A stretch of DNA of 64,000 nucleotides from SZUA-444 sp965226565 (lineage in GTDB: Bacteria > Bacillota > Clostridia > Oscillospirales > Ruminococcaceae), in assembly GCA_965226565.1 (NCBI GenBank), contig CBDDDI010000004.1:682001-746000 (forward strand), written 5' to 3'. Under the pieces are notes generated by a model, which did no database searches, was not told where the DNA came from, and was given only the letters and a program-made list of their open reading frames with translations. Both the position numbers and the translations under genes were made by a program. Positions 34,914 through 43,516 of this stretch are shown in pieces. The stretch's first letter is position 1. Each line of letters starts with the position of its first letter.

Positions 34914-36998
34914 ATGAGTAATACTAAAAAAGTCCTTATATCTATAGCATCAATTTTGGCTGTAGGTTTAGGTGGATTTGTTACAGCATTTAATTTTTCT
35001 ACAGAATTTAACAGTGCTATAAAAAAAATGACTAGTAATGGTTCTGAGCTTTTGTATACTTCTGATAAAATATATTATACAAACGTAGCTTCCGAAGTTT
35101 CTAATGTTATGTCAAAAGCTACTGATATAATTAATGGAAAATCTGAAAGTGGTACGAAATCTTCTTGTAAAGTTGTTTTTGGAAAGAAACATAAAAATAA
35201 ATTAATAAAATCTAAATTAGATAATTTTTCTTTTGAACGTGAAAGTAATTCAAAAGATGAAAAGAATAAAGAAAATATCAAATTTTTTATTAATGATAAA
35301 AAGTTTATAACATTAAACTCTTTTTCAGATGTTTCTAAACAACGGTCATTTATCCAAATTCCTGAGATTAGCGAGTCTTATATAGGTATAAAACAAACTA
35401 ATACAAAAGATATCTTAAAAAATTTTGGAGTAAATATTGATGATAAAAAACAATTTTTAATGCCTAATAATGCTGATAATAATTTGTTGTTCGGACAATG
35501 TATTAAAAATACTAGTTTGATTTTTGACCAAAATTTTATTAATAAGATTATTGAGATTTATTGTGAATCTGATAAAGATGCTGTTAAGGATTCAAAAAAA
35601 CAAAGTGTTGTAAAAGGTGATATTGATGGTGTAGATTATAAATACACTAAATATATTAGCGAAATTAATAAAGATAGTGTTGATGATTTTTTAGATAATT
35701 TTTTAGAAAATATTAAATCAGATGATGAAATTTCTGATGTTTTTGAAAAAAATAATGTTTTATCAGAAAGTAAATTTAATACTATTTTACAGCAAATTAT
35801 TGATATAGTTAAAGAAACTAATGTTAATGCTGAAATAATAACTTGGCTTGATTCTGAAGATAGAATAGTAGGTAAAGAGCTTAAGGATAATGAAAATAAT
35901 TTTTCATTTGGATATATGATAGTTGATAATAAAAAAGAGAGTGGTATTAAAGTTTGGACTAATATATCTGAGCAAAATATAATTTTTGAAGGCAGTTCAA
36001 AATATTCTGATCAAAAATTGAATGGACAATATTCAATTAAAGTTAATGATGAGGAAAATGATGAATATGTTTCAAAAATTGAAATAAAAGATTATGAAGT
36101 TATAGATAAAGGACGCAACTTGATTAATGGAGAAATTTCTTTTTCATTATTACAAGGTAGCGATTTGGTAAAAGCAAATATGAATTTTTTGACAGAAGAT
36201 AAAAAACAGACAATTGAAAATAATTTTGAGTATAATGGTGAAGATATGATGGATGTATCGTTATCATACGAAAATATTGATGAAGAAGAAATAAAACTTC
36301 CTAATGAAGAAGAAGTTTTTGAATTTAATGATAAAAAAGATATGGCTGAATATTATAAAACTATAGATGTAGATGCAGTTTTAGATATTTCTAAAGAGGT
36401 TGTAGGAGAAAATATAAAACTATTGCCTACAAAAAATATTGATGAATCAGCAGAAGTTGTTGATTTAAAGGATAACGAAGAAGATGACTTTAATCATATT
36501 TTACATACTAATAAATTTAATTTTGAAAATTTAGATGTAAAATTAGGTGAAAATATTATTAATAGACCATATTATGCAAATGATTTTAAGGATTATTTTA
36601 AATGGCAAGATGATGATATGAATGGTATTGAAAAATTAAAGGCAAAACAGCGTTGTTTTGGCAAAGTAGATTCTGATGAAACAGATTATACATATCTTTG
36701 TTGCCGTAATAATACTAATCAAGAAATTCCAGTGAAAGATGGTCTTGTTACTTATATTGTGTTAGAATCTCAGAAGAATTTGGTTCCTTTTTATATTAAC
36801 AATATTACATTTGGATCTTCATTAAATGATATAGTTAAAGAATTTGGACTTAGTGATGAAATAAAAAAACAATATGAAGCGGTTACTGATAATGTTTTGT
36901 GTGTAAATATTTCGGATAAAGAATCTAATTTAAATGGTTGTACATTTGTATTAAAAAATAATAGTGTTTATGAAATAAAGCATACATATTTTGCGTAA
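34914..36998 (+). CDS. large exported/membrane-anchored protein of unknown function
   Basis: The 694 residues start with a short basic stretch and a hydrophobic segment (about residues 7-29) that anchors or exports the protein; no lipobox is seen. The remainder is acidic (Asp/Glu/Asn-rich) with alternating beta-strand patterns and few cysteines, ending with a paired CC (in TYLCCRNN) and a beta-rich C-terminal module. The middle part (about 290-440: strands such as SFGYMIVDN and KVWTNISEQNIIFEGSSKYS) has the look of an outer-leaflet lipoprotein-like beta-sheet fold, but this is impression only. Start 34914 has AAGGTGAT upstream; a GTG at 34899 is the alternative. It is monocistronic between a near-consensus promoter and a strong terminator. 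I do not recognise a family. Confidence 0.7.
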   Translation: MSNTKKVLISIASILAVGLGGFVTAFNFSTEFNSAIKKMTSNGSELLYTSDKIYYTNVASEVSNVMSKATDIINGKSESGTKSSCKVVFGKKHKNKLIKSKLDNFSFERESNSKDEKNKENIKFFINDKKFITLNSFSDVSKQRSFIQIPEISESYIGIKQTNTKDILKNFGVNIDDKKQFLMPNNADNNLLFGQCIKNTSLIFDQNFINKIIEIYCESDKDAVKDSKKQSVVKGDIDGVDYKYTKYISEINKDSVDDFLDNFLENIKSDDEISDVFEKNNVLSESKFNTILQQIIDIVKETNVNAEIITWLDSEDRIVGKELKDNENNFSFGYMIVDNKKESGIKVWTNISEQNIIFEGSSKYSDQKLNGQYSIKVNDEENDEYVSKIEIKDYEVIDKGRNLINGEISFSLLQGSDLVKANMNFLTEDKKQTIENNFEYNGEDMMDVSLSYENIDEEEIKLPNEEEVFEFNDKKDMAEYYKTIDVDAVLDISKEVVGENIKLLPTKNIDESAEVVDLKDNEEDDFNHILHTNKFNFENLDVKLGENIINRPYYANDFKDYFKWQDDDMNGIEKLKAKQRCFGKVDSDETDYTYLCCRNNTNQEIPVKDGLVTYIVLESQKNLVPFYINNITFGSSLNDIVKEFGLSDEIKKQYEAVTDNVLCVNISDKESNLNGCTFVLKNNSVYEIKHTYFA

Positions 36999-37000
36999 TA

Positions 37001-37031
37001 AAAAAACAGCGAGTTGTTCGCTGTTTTTTTG
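37001..37031 (+). terminator. intrinsic terminator after the 694-residue protein gene
   Basis: A 12-bp stem (37001-37012 with 37018-37029, loop GTTGT) with a T run that is part of the stem and tail. Confidence 0.88.
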
Positions 37032-37267
37032 TTATTTGATTATTTTTATTTTATTGGTAATTAAATAAATAATTTTATAATATATATTAATGTGAAATAC
37101 AGTTATAAAAGAATTATATGATTTGTTTAGATGTACAATTGTTAGTAAAATTATAAAAACAGCATGTTAAATGTATTTTAATATGATTTAAGTGAATTTA
37201 TATTTTATATAAATTATTTTTGTTTTACAACACAATTTTGCATTGCACAAAAATTATGGAGGTTATT

Positions 37268-37819
37268 ATGCAAAACGATAATATGTCTAATTATTTTAGT
37301 TTTCCAAAAGGATTATCAGCAAAGTCAAAGATGAGTACTGATACTAATATGACCACAGCACAGATGAGATATGCTAAAATGGAAAAGTCGGCTGATGTTA
37401 TTGATAAAAAAGAAGTTAATAATATGTCTGCAACTAAAAGTGTATCTTATTTTGATCAAATGAAAATGAATTTGAAAAAGATTGCACAAGAAAGAAATGA
37501 AAAAGCTAATATTGCAGATAGAATGGCTGAAAAAATTGAAATAAGTGATTTAGAAAATAAAGCAATATTGCCTTTAGCACAAAGTAAAATGTCTTTTCAA
37601 TATACTCTTAAAAATATGTTGATGCAAAATATAGGTGAGTATGTTGTTATAGAATATTATGTAGGTAAAGATATGCTAGTTAAAAAACAAGGTATACTTT
37701 ATAATGTTGAATCAAGCTATGTTATTTTATTTGATGAGAAAAATCAGAATTTTGTTATGACAGATCTTTCTTCTATAAAATTTGTTACATTTTATTCTTC
37801 TGATCAAAAACCAGAATAA
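37268..37819 (+). CDS. possible GerQ-like spore coat protein
   Basis: The product has 183 residues. The first 115 are hydrophilic, Met/Lys/Ser-rich and probably disordered. The last 65 residues form a compact beta-rich module (GEYVVIEYYVGKDMLVKKQGI onwards, then SSYVILFDEKNQNFVMTDLSSIKFVTF) whose strand order and ends recall the C-terminal domain of GerQ, an inner spore-coat protein needed for localisation of the cortex hydrolase CwlJ. The similarity is by pattern only, so the call is tentative. The start at 37268 has GGAGG five bases upstream; an open TTG at 37220 is rejected. The nearby pdaA fits a spore context. It may instead be an unrelated hypothetical protein. Confidence 0.55.
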   Translation: MQNDNMSNYFSFPKGLSAKSKMSTDTNMTTAQMRYAKMEKSADVIDKKEVNNMSATKSVSYFDQMKMNLKKIAQERNEKANIADRMAEKIEISDLENKAILPLAQSKMSFQYTLKNMLMQNIGEYVVIEYYVGKDMLVKKQGILYNVESSYVILFDEKNQNFVMTDLSSIKFVTFYSSDQKPE

Positions 37820-37825
37820 ATAAAA

Positions 37826-37861
37826 AAGGTATTGGATTTATTTTCCAATACCTTATATTTT
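37826..37861. terminator. bidirectional terminator between GerQ-like gene and ilvE
   Basis: An 11-bp stem AAGGTATTGGA/TCCAATACCTT (37826-37836 with 37844-37854) flanked by A-rich and T-rich sides, between convergent genes. Confidence 0.8.
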
Positions 37862-37870
37862 TATATGTTA

Positions 37871-38941
37871 TTAGCAAACACAAGAAGTCCAACCAAATGT
37901 ATCTTCAATTTTTCCATATTGAATTCCTGTCATTGTGTCATAAAGTCTTTGAGAAATCTCACCAATTTGGTTATTGTTTATTTCCATAACCATATCGCTC
38001 CATTTTAAATGTCCAACAGGTGAAATTACAGCAGCAGTTCCTGTTCCGAAAACTTCTTTTAGTTTTCCATCTTTATAAGCTTTAGCAATTTCTTCAATAG
38101 AAATTCTTCTTTCAGTAACAGTATAGCCCCAAGATTTACAGATTTCAATAGTAGATTTTCTTGTTATACCTGGAAGAATTGATCCTTGAAGTTCTGGTGT
38201 AACAATTTCATTGTCTATAACAAAGAAAATATTCATTGCTCCAACTTCTTCAATGTATTTTCTTTCAACACCATCAAGCCAAAGTACTTGAGAATAATTT
38301 TGTTCGTGTGCTTCATGTTGTCCAATTAATGATGCAGCGTAGTTTCCACCTGTTTTAGCAAATCCCATTCCGCCTCTTACTGCACGAACATAATTTTCTT
38401 CAACATAAATATTTACAGGATTAAGTCCAGATGAGTAATATGGTCCTGATGGAGAAGTGATAATAATTAATTTATATTTGTCTCCAGCACGAACTCCTAA
38501 AAATGGATCAACAGCTATTATAAATGGTCTAATATAAAGTGAAGCACCATCTGAATTTGGAACCCAATCTTTATCTATTTCAACAAGTTTTTTTGTTGCT
38601 TCAACACAAAAATCAACATCAATTTCTGGAATTACAAGACGATTGTTTGAAACATTAAGTCTTTTAAAATTTTCTTCTGGTCTAAAAAGTTGGATTTTAT
38701 CATCATTAGTTCTGTAAGCTTTCATTCCTTCAAAAACTTCTTGACCATAATGTAAACACATAGCAGCAGGACTTAGCTCAATAGAGTCATAAGGCATAAT
38801 TTTTGCATTGTGCCAACCTTTGCCTGTTTCATAATCCATCACAAACATATGATCAGAGAAAATTTTTCCGAAACCAAGACTAGATTCATCTGTTGGTTTT
38901 TGTTTTGGAGATTGTGTAAGTTCGATACTTATTTTATCCAT
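37871..38941 (-). CDS. ilvE: branched-chain amino acid aminotransferase
   Basis: IlvE transfers the amino group between glutamate and branched-chain keto acids, the last step of Leu, Ile and Val synthesis. The 356-residue product belongs to PLP fold type IV. It has the PLP lysine Lys196 in GFAKTGGNYA, the LWLDGVERKYIEEVGAMN block, and a GTGTAAVISPVG loop near residue 305 that holds the cofactor phosphate. Length and motifs match the 350-residue eukaryote-like BCAT branch common in Firmicutes. It is monocistronic, convergent with the GerQ-like gene, and has its own clear promoter. No other branched-chain genes are nearby and no T-box leader is present. Confidence 0.95.
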   Translation of the reverse strand: MDKISIELTQSPKQKPTDESSLGFGKIFSDHMFVMDYETGKGWHNAKIMPYDSIELSPAAMCLHYGQEVFEGMKAYRTNDDKIQLFRPEENFKRLNVSNNRLVIPEIDVDFCVEATKKLVEIDKDWVPNSDGASLYIRPFIIAVDPFLGVRAGDKYKLIIITSPSGPYYSSGLNPVNIYVEENYVRAVRGGMGFAKTGGNYAASLIGQHEAHEQNYSQVLWLDGVERKYIEEVGAMNIFFVIDNEIVTPELQGSILPGITRKSTIEICKSWGYTVTERRISIEEIAKAYKDGKLKEVFGTGTAAVISPVGHLKWSDMVMEINNNQIGEISQRLYDTMTGIQYGKIEDTFGWTSCVC

Positions 38942-38972
38942 ATCTATACCTTCTTTCTATATACCTTTTTTT

Positions 38973-39001
38973 ATTATACCAAAAAACGAAAAAAACATCA
39001 A
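38973..39001 (-). promoter_or_regulatory. sigma-A promoter of ilvE
   Basis: On the minus strand TTGATG (39001-38996) and TATAAT (38978-38973) are 17 bases apart, with a TG one base before the -10 (TGGTATAAT). Confidence 0.75.
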
Positions 39002-39040
39002 TTAATAAAATATTATGTAAAATAATATTAGTATAATATA

Positions 39041-39718
39041 TTATAATTTATTTATCATTGTAAGAACAACTTCAGCGTTGCGTTTTGCAGCTATTTTTTC
39101 GAATTCTTCAAAAGAAAGTTCACCAGCATCATCAGCATTATCAGAAATACATCTAACATTCACAAATGGAATTGAATTTCTAAAACAAACATGACCAATT
39201 GAAGCACTTTCCATATCAACTGCTAATGGTGAGAATTCTAAGCAAATTCTTTCTTTAATATCATTGTCAGAAATAAATTGTTCGCCAGAAACTATTTTAC
39301 CAATAAATGATGTGTAATTATTTATTTCACAAGATTCTTTAGCCAAATCAGTAAGTTTTTTATCAGTTTTAAAATTGCCGGAATAAGGAGGATAGTTTTG
39401 TAAAAATCTTGTTGTAACGTCATGGTGCATAACTTCTGATGCAATAACAATATCACAAACTTTAACTTTAGAGTTCATTCCTCCAGCAATACCAGTATTA
39501 ATAATACAATCAACTTTAAAAATATCTATAAGAATTTGTGATGCAATAGCTGAATTAACTTTAGCAACACCACAACAAACGTTGATTATTTTTTTATTAT
39601 TTACATTGTTTATGTAAAAATCATAGTCAGCATATTTTTCTATAGCAGTATCAGTTAAAGTGTTTCGTATATCAGCAAGTTCAGATGGCATAGCTCCTAT
39701 TATTCCTATTGTTTTCAT
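39041..39718 (-). CDS. mtnN: 5'-methylthioadenosine/S-adenosylhomocysteine nucleosidase
   Basis: The enzyme cleaves MTA and SAH to adenine plus a thioribose, clearing by-products of SAM reactions and feeding the LuxS route. The 225-residue product starts MKTIGIIGAMPSEL with the catalytic glutamate near residue 13, has the GIAGGMN and VDMESASIGH motifs with the ribose-binding Met-Glu, and the catalytic Asp in RCISDNADD. It has its own promoter and an AAGGAGA RBS, and faces ilvE in the same direction with a 99-base gap. No SAM-cycle genes are adjacent. Confidence 0.94.
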   Translation of the reverse strand: MKTIGIIGAMPSELADIRNTLTDTAIEKYADYDFYINNVNNKKIINVCCGVAKVNSAIASQILIDIFKVDCIINTGIAGGMNSKVKVCDIVIASEVMHHDVTTRFLQNYPPYSGNFKTDKKLTDLAKESCEINNYTSFIGKIVSGEQFISDNDIKERICLEFSPLAVDMESASIGHVCFRNSIPFVNVRCISDNADDAGELSFEEFEKIAAKRNAEVVLTMINKL

Positions 39719-39791
39719 ATAAAATCTCCTTTATTTTTAAACATAATAAGATTAATTTAATTAAAAAATGTTTTAAAATTAGTCTTTTAGT

Positions 39792-39821
39792 ATTATATCA
39801 TATTTTTTTATGTATTGTAAA
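39792..39821 (-). promoter_or_regulatory. sigma-A promoter of mtnN
   Basis: On the minus strand TTTACA (39821-39816) and TATAAT (39797-39792) have an 18-base spacer, about 73 bases before the ATG. Confidence 0.62.
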
Positions 39822-39930
39822 TTAGTAATAATACTAAATATTTTGGTATAAACTCATATATTCTCTTTTATAATAGTATATCAAATTTTACGTGGTTTGT
39901 TAAGATGAAAATATAAAAATTAATTTGGTG

Positions 39931-39959
39931 TTGACGAAATGATGATTTTGTTATAAAAT
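39931..39959 (+). promoter_or_regulatory. sigma-A promoter of rnpB
   Basis: TTGACG at 39931-39936 and TAAAAT at 39954-39959 with a 17-base spacer; predicted transcription start near 39966 coincides with the start of P1 of RNase P RNA. Confidence 0.75.
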
Positions 39960-39965
39960 ATAGTT

Positions 39966-40310
39966 GTGAGTAAGCTATGTGATAGCATGTACGTTATATG
40001 TGCATGAGGAAAGTCCGAGCATCAAAGAGCAAGATAGCAGTTAACGGCTGCCGAGGGCGACCTTAGGGCTAGTGCAACAGAGATATACCGCCTTGTTTTT
40101 TCAAGGTAAGGATGGAAAGGTGAGGTAAGAGCTTACCAGTGCATAGGAGACTATGTAGCTATGTAAACCCTATTTGATGCAACACCGATTGGGACAATAA
40201 ATTAATGTCTGCTCGGCAGATTTATTGTTTAAGGTGGCTTGAAATTTATGGCGACATAAATTCTAGATAGATTATCACACACGACAAAACTCGGCTTATC
40301 GGCTTAGTCA
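39966..40310 (+). ncRNA. rnpB: RNase P RNA (type A-like)
   Basis: The RNA is the catalytic part of RNase P, which trims the 5' ends of tRNAs. Conserved elements are seen in order: P4 5' side and J3/4 in GAGGAAAGTCCGAGC (40006-40020), GAGGGCGACCTTAGGGCTAGTGCAACAGAGA, a long P12-like stem CCTTGTTTTTTCAAGG, the GGTAAGGATGGAAAGGTGAGGTAAGAGC block, and the 3' half of P4 in ACAAAACTCGGCTTA (40283-40297). The ends (TGAGTAAGC near 39967 and GGCTTAGTCA at 40301) pair as P1 with one mismatch. The middle arrangement looks like ancestral type A rather than Bacillus type B. Exact ends are good to a few bases. Confidence 0.95.
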
Positions 40311-40322
40311 TTTTTTAAAAAT

Positions 40323-40352
40323 AAAATTCTGCATTTATGCAGAATTTTTTTA
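40323..40352 (+). terminator. intrinsic terminator after rnpB
   Basis: The palindrome AAAATTCTGCAT/ATGCAGAATTTT (40323-40334 with 40337-40348) is followed by further T bases. Confidence 0.82.
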
Positions 40353-40444
40353 TATCTCACAAAGTAATCTATAAATTATCATATTATTATCACATAAATG
40401 GTTATAATAATAATTAGTAAATATTAAAAAAGGAGAAATTGAAA

Positions 40445-41773
40445 ATGTTTGATGAATTCAATTCAAATGATTCTAAAGAAAATAATTCACAAAATGATGT
40501 GGAAAATATTCAAGGTTTTACTGATTATCAAAAAGCTAAGGACGATGATATAGTAATAGAAGTTCAAGAGCCAAATCAAGTAGCTTATTTTCCTTCTAAT
40601 TCTTCTGATGGTAATAAATCAAAAAAGAGTAAAAAAATATTGAAAGTAGTTCTTGCAGTTGCATGCGCATTTGCAATATCTGTTGGTTCGGTTTTTGGTT
40701 ATATTGCTTTAGATAATAATGGCTTTTTTGATGACTCATCTTCTATTGGTAATATAGGTAACAAAAATAATGAAGAACAAAAAGGTAACATGGATAAGGA
40801 TTTGCCATCGTTATACCAAATGGCTGCACTTGAAAATGCTTTAACAATTCCGGAAATCGTTAAAAAAGTTTCTCCATCAGTTGTTGGTGTTTCATCTAAA
40901 CTTCCTAACGGAACAGCTACAGGAACAGGTATTGTAATGAGCAAAGATGGTTATATAATAACTAATGCTCATGTTGTTGAAGATGCTATTTCGGTAACAG
41001 TTGTTCTTCCAAAAGCTGATAATAAAAAAGTAGAGGAAATGCAGGCTACTATTGTTGGAACAGATACAAAAACAGATTTAGCTGTTTTGAAAGTTTCTCA
41101 GAAAAATTTGGCTGCTGCTGAATTTGGATTGTCTAAAGATCTAGTTGTAGGTGAACTTGCTATAGCTATTGGTAATCCTTTAGGATTTGAACTCCAAAGT
41201 TCAGTTACTGGCGGAATTATATCCGCTTTAAATCGTAATCTTGTTATTGATGATAAGAATATGACATTGATTCAAACTGATGCCGCTATAAATTCTGGAA
41301 ACTCTGGAGGTCCACTTATAAATAGTTTTGGCCAAGTAATTGGTATAAATTCATTGAAATTATCTTCTAGTGGAAGTATGTTTTCTGGCGGTGCATCTGT
41401 TGAAGGACTTGGATTTGCAATTCCTATAGATCAAGCTAAGGTAATAATTGATGATTTAATTAAACATGGATATGTAAAAGGTAGACCAATGATAGGTATA
41501 TCTGGTGAAGAAATTACAGCTGCTTATTCTAAATATTACAAATTACCACAAGGTGTTATGGTAAGATTAATTGAGCCAGAAACTGGAGCTGCAAAATCAG
41601 ATTTAAAAATAGGTGATATTATTGTTGGTATACAATCTAAAACAATAACTACTATGCAAGAACTTAACGAAATTAAAGATAAATATAAAGCAGGCGAAAA
41701 AATCACACTTAGTGTTTATCGTGATGGAAAAAATATTGAAGTTGTTATTGAACTTACAGAAGCAAAACAATAA
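40445..41773 (+). CDS. htrA: HtrA/DegP-like serine protease with PDZ domain
   Basis: This membrane-anchored quality-control protease degrades or refolds misfolded exported proteins. The 442 residues comprise a hydrophilic cytoplasmic N-terminus (about 60 residues), one membrane segment (about 64-87), a trypsin-like domain with the triad His176 (TNAHVV), Asp211 (KTDLAVL) and Ser287 (NSGNSGGPL), and a C-terminal PDZ domain starting near residue 350. The ATG at 40445 lies 9 bases after AGGAG; a TTG six bases earlier is rejected. A TATAAT at 40403-40408 may be the -10. Regulation by a CssRS-like system cannot be judged from sequence. Confidence 0.94.
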   Translation: MFDEFNSNDSKENNSQNDVENIQGFTDYQKAKDDDIVIEVQEPNQVAYFPSNSSDGNKSKKSKKILKVVLAVACAFAISVGSVFGYIALDNNGFFDDSSSIGNIGNKNNEEQKGNMDKDLPSLYQMAALENALTIPEIVKKVSPSVVGVSSKLPNGTATGTGIVMSKDGYIITNAHVVEDAISVTVVLPKADNKKVEEMQATIVGTDTKTDLAVLKVSQKNLAAAEFGLSKDLVVGELAIAIGNPLGFELQSSVTGGIISALNRNLVIDDKNMTLIQTDAAINSGNSGGPLINSFGQVIGINSLKLSSSGSMFSGGASVEGLGFAIPIDQAKVIIDDLIKHGYVKGRPMIGISGEEITAAYSKYYKLPQGVMVRLIEPETGAAKSDLKIGDIIVGIQSKTITTMQELNEIKDKYKAGEKITLSVYRDGKNIEVVIELTEAKQ

Positions 41774-41823
41774 GCGCACAATTAATGTGTTTATTTATAG
41801 ATAGGTTAATGGAGCGCCTTGTG

Positions 41824-41851
41824 TTGACAAAAGTCTCCAACAAATTATAAT
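41824..41851 (+). promoter_or_regulatory. consensus sigma-A promoter with no downstream gene
   Basis: TTGACA at 41824-41829 and TATAAT at 41846-41851, both perfect, with a 16-base spacer. The predicted start near 41858 is only a few bases before the 15-bp hairpin at 41863, and no reading frame follows. The next gene downstream is on the opposite strand. It could drive a very short RNA. Confidence 0.6.
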
Positions 41852-41862
41852 ATAAAATTAAT

Positions 41863-41915
41863 AATCAGCATCACTCGATTTAATTACGAGTGATGCTGAT
41901 TAATTTTGTTTTTAT
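41863..41915 (+). terminator. long inverted repeat after htrA, probable terminator
   Basis: A perfect 15-bp stem AATCAGCATCACTCG (41863-41877) with its complement at 41887-41901 and a 9-base loop, followed by AATTTTGTTTTTATTTTTTT. It most likely ends the htrA transcript, and also any transcript from the promoter at 41824. Confidence 0.8.
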
Positions 41916-42093
41916 TTTTTTATAATATATACCTTATTATTGTAACTATATTATTATAAAATAAAGAAATAAAAATCATAGTTGTAATATTTAATATGAT
42001 TTTAGAATAAAATGTGTCAGGACATGTTTTATAGTTTTTCGTATTTTATATTATTAAAAATATAAAAATAGTGCTATATTTGAGAATTAATTA

Positions 42094-42130
42094 ATAAAAA
42101 AGGAAACCTTTTTGATAGCAAAGGTTTCCT
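42094..42130 (-). terminator. terminator of the HAD phosphatase gene
   Basis: An 11-bp stem (42101-42111 with 42120-42130) whose minus-strand 3' side runs into TTTTTATTAA. The stretch 41916-42093 otherwise shows nothing but AT-rich sequence. Confidence 0.8.
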
Positions 42131-42146
42131 AAAGTTAAAAAAATGT

Positions 42147-42959
42147 CTATATAGTTTTTAGAATAAATTTATTTATTACATGTTCAATTCCATTGTCATC
42201 ATTTGAAAATGTTATGTAATCACTTACTTTTTTAACCTCTGGTTGAGCGTTTTTCATCGCAACTCCAATTCCAGCATATTCAATCATAGAAAGATCATTA
42301 AATCCATCTCCACATGCAATTAAATCTTCTTTTTTCATATTCAAATGTTCTAAAAGAATTTTTAAAGAAAGTGCTTTGTCAATTCCTTTTGGAACAATTT
42401 CTAAGAAAAATGGTTCTGATCTAAATACATTAAATTTGTATGATAATTTGTCAGCAACTTGTTTTTCAATAGATGCTAAATAATCAGTATTGTCCACCAT
42501 AATACATTTTGGTACATCGTATGTAATTGTGTCTGGAAGATAATCTGATTGTAAAAATGGAATGCCACATATATCAGTTTCAATTTGGACATACTTATCA
42601 TGATTTTCAGAAATTACATGTGTATCACTATATGTCATAATGTTTACATTAAAGTTTTTTGAAACATTATAAATTTCTTTTATATCATTTTTTGAGATAT
42701 TTTTTTGATATATAGTTTCATTTGTAGTACAGTTTTTTATTAATCCACCATTAAAAGCTAGTACATATCCGGATGATTCTTTAAGTCCAAGAGTATCTAC
42801 AATTTTAGTTATTCCTGAAAGTGGTCTACCTGTTGCAATAACAATAGTTGTTCCATTATCTTGAGCTTTTTTGATTGCAGTTATGTTTTCTTTTGATATT
42901 TCTTTTTTTGAATTAAGTAGTGTGCCATCTAAGTCTAGCACAAGTATTTTATTAGCCAT
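42147..42959 (-). CDS. Cof-type HAD-IIB hydrolase (sugar phosphatase-like)
   Basis: The 270-residue protein belongs to the Cof family of the HAD superfamily, phosphatases with broad activity on sugar phosphates and cofactors. Motif I is LDLDGTLLNS (Asp9 nucleophile, Asp11 acid), motif II Thr in VIATGRPL, a conserved Lys near residue 196 (PKGIDKALSL), and motif III ACGDGFNDLSMIEYAG. The IIB cap lies between motifs II and III. The substrate cannot be named. It is monocistronic and convergent with htrA, divergent from the maltodextrin operon; a link to sugar metabolism is possible but not shown. Confidence 0.92.
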   Translation of the reverse strand: MANKILVLDLDGTLLNSKKEISKENITAIKKAQDNGTTIVIATGRPLSGITKIVDTLGLKESSGYVLAFNGGLIKNCTTNETIYQKNISKNDIKEIYNVSKNFNVNIMTYSDTHVISENHDKYVQIETDICGIPFLQSDYLPDTITYDVPKCIMVDNTDYLASIEKQVADKLSYKFNVFRSEPFFLEIVPKGIDKALSLKILLEHLNMKKEDLIACGDGFNDLSMIEYAGIGVAMKNAQPEVKKVSDYITFSNDDNGIEHVINKFILKTI

Positions 42960-42991
42960 ATATTACTCCTTTTTCTATTAAATTAATTATA

Positions 42992-43255
42992 TCATTATTA
43001 TTTATAAAAGATATTAATATTATAAAAATATTACATTTGTCGATTTTGTTGTTTTAATTTATTATTTTTAACTAATAATGTAAAATAATTGAAGTAACAT
43101 GTTGATTATATGTGATAAACACATTAAAATTTGTGATTTAGTACAAGTTGCATAAAAAATACTTTTATTATCACTGTAATTTAAATATTTTTTAGTGATA
43201 ATATACAAAATCATAAATATTCAGGTAAAATCCAACAAAAATATAAAAATTAAAC
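42992..43255. other. AT-rich gap before the maltodextrin operon, with inverted repeat
   Basis: The 557-base gap between the HAD gene and malE holds no gene. It contains a 10-bp inverted repeat TATTATCACT (43166-43175) with its complement at 43194-43203, about 50 bases upstream of the operon -35, and ATGTG-N5-CACAT near 43110-43124. These could be regulator sites. No cre box of the TGWAANCGNTNWCA type was found. The rest is featureless AT-rich sequence. Confidence 0.45.
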
Positions 43256-43284
43256 TTGACAATTTGTATGTTCGATGATAGACT
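43256..43284 (+). promoter_or_regulatory. promoter of the maltodextrin operon
   Basis: TTGACA at 43256-43261 and TAGACT at 43279-43284 with a 17-base spacer. The start near 43291 gives a long untranslated leader of about 226 bases before malE, with AAATGTTAAA / TTTAACATTT arms near 43385 and 43425. I recognise no riboswitch in it. Confidence 0.65.
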
Positions 43285-43516
43285 ACAAGTATGCTTTGTG
43301 GAAAGATAATACATAAAATAATTACAAAAAATTAATTTAATGGAATATTATTAATTTTAATACAAATATTTACTGTATCATGTTAAATGTTAAAAATATA
43401 AATAATTATATTTATTACGTATATTTAACATTTATGTTTTTCTATTTTAAACTACGGTATTAAAATATATCATCGGATATGTTTGTAAAATACAATTTTT
43501 ATTAAGGAGAATATGT

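Noticed and set aside
38810..39025. Plus-strand frame over the ilvE start
   Set aside because: It overlaps the ilvE coding start and promoter and has no recognisable features.
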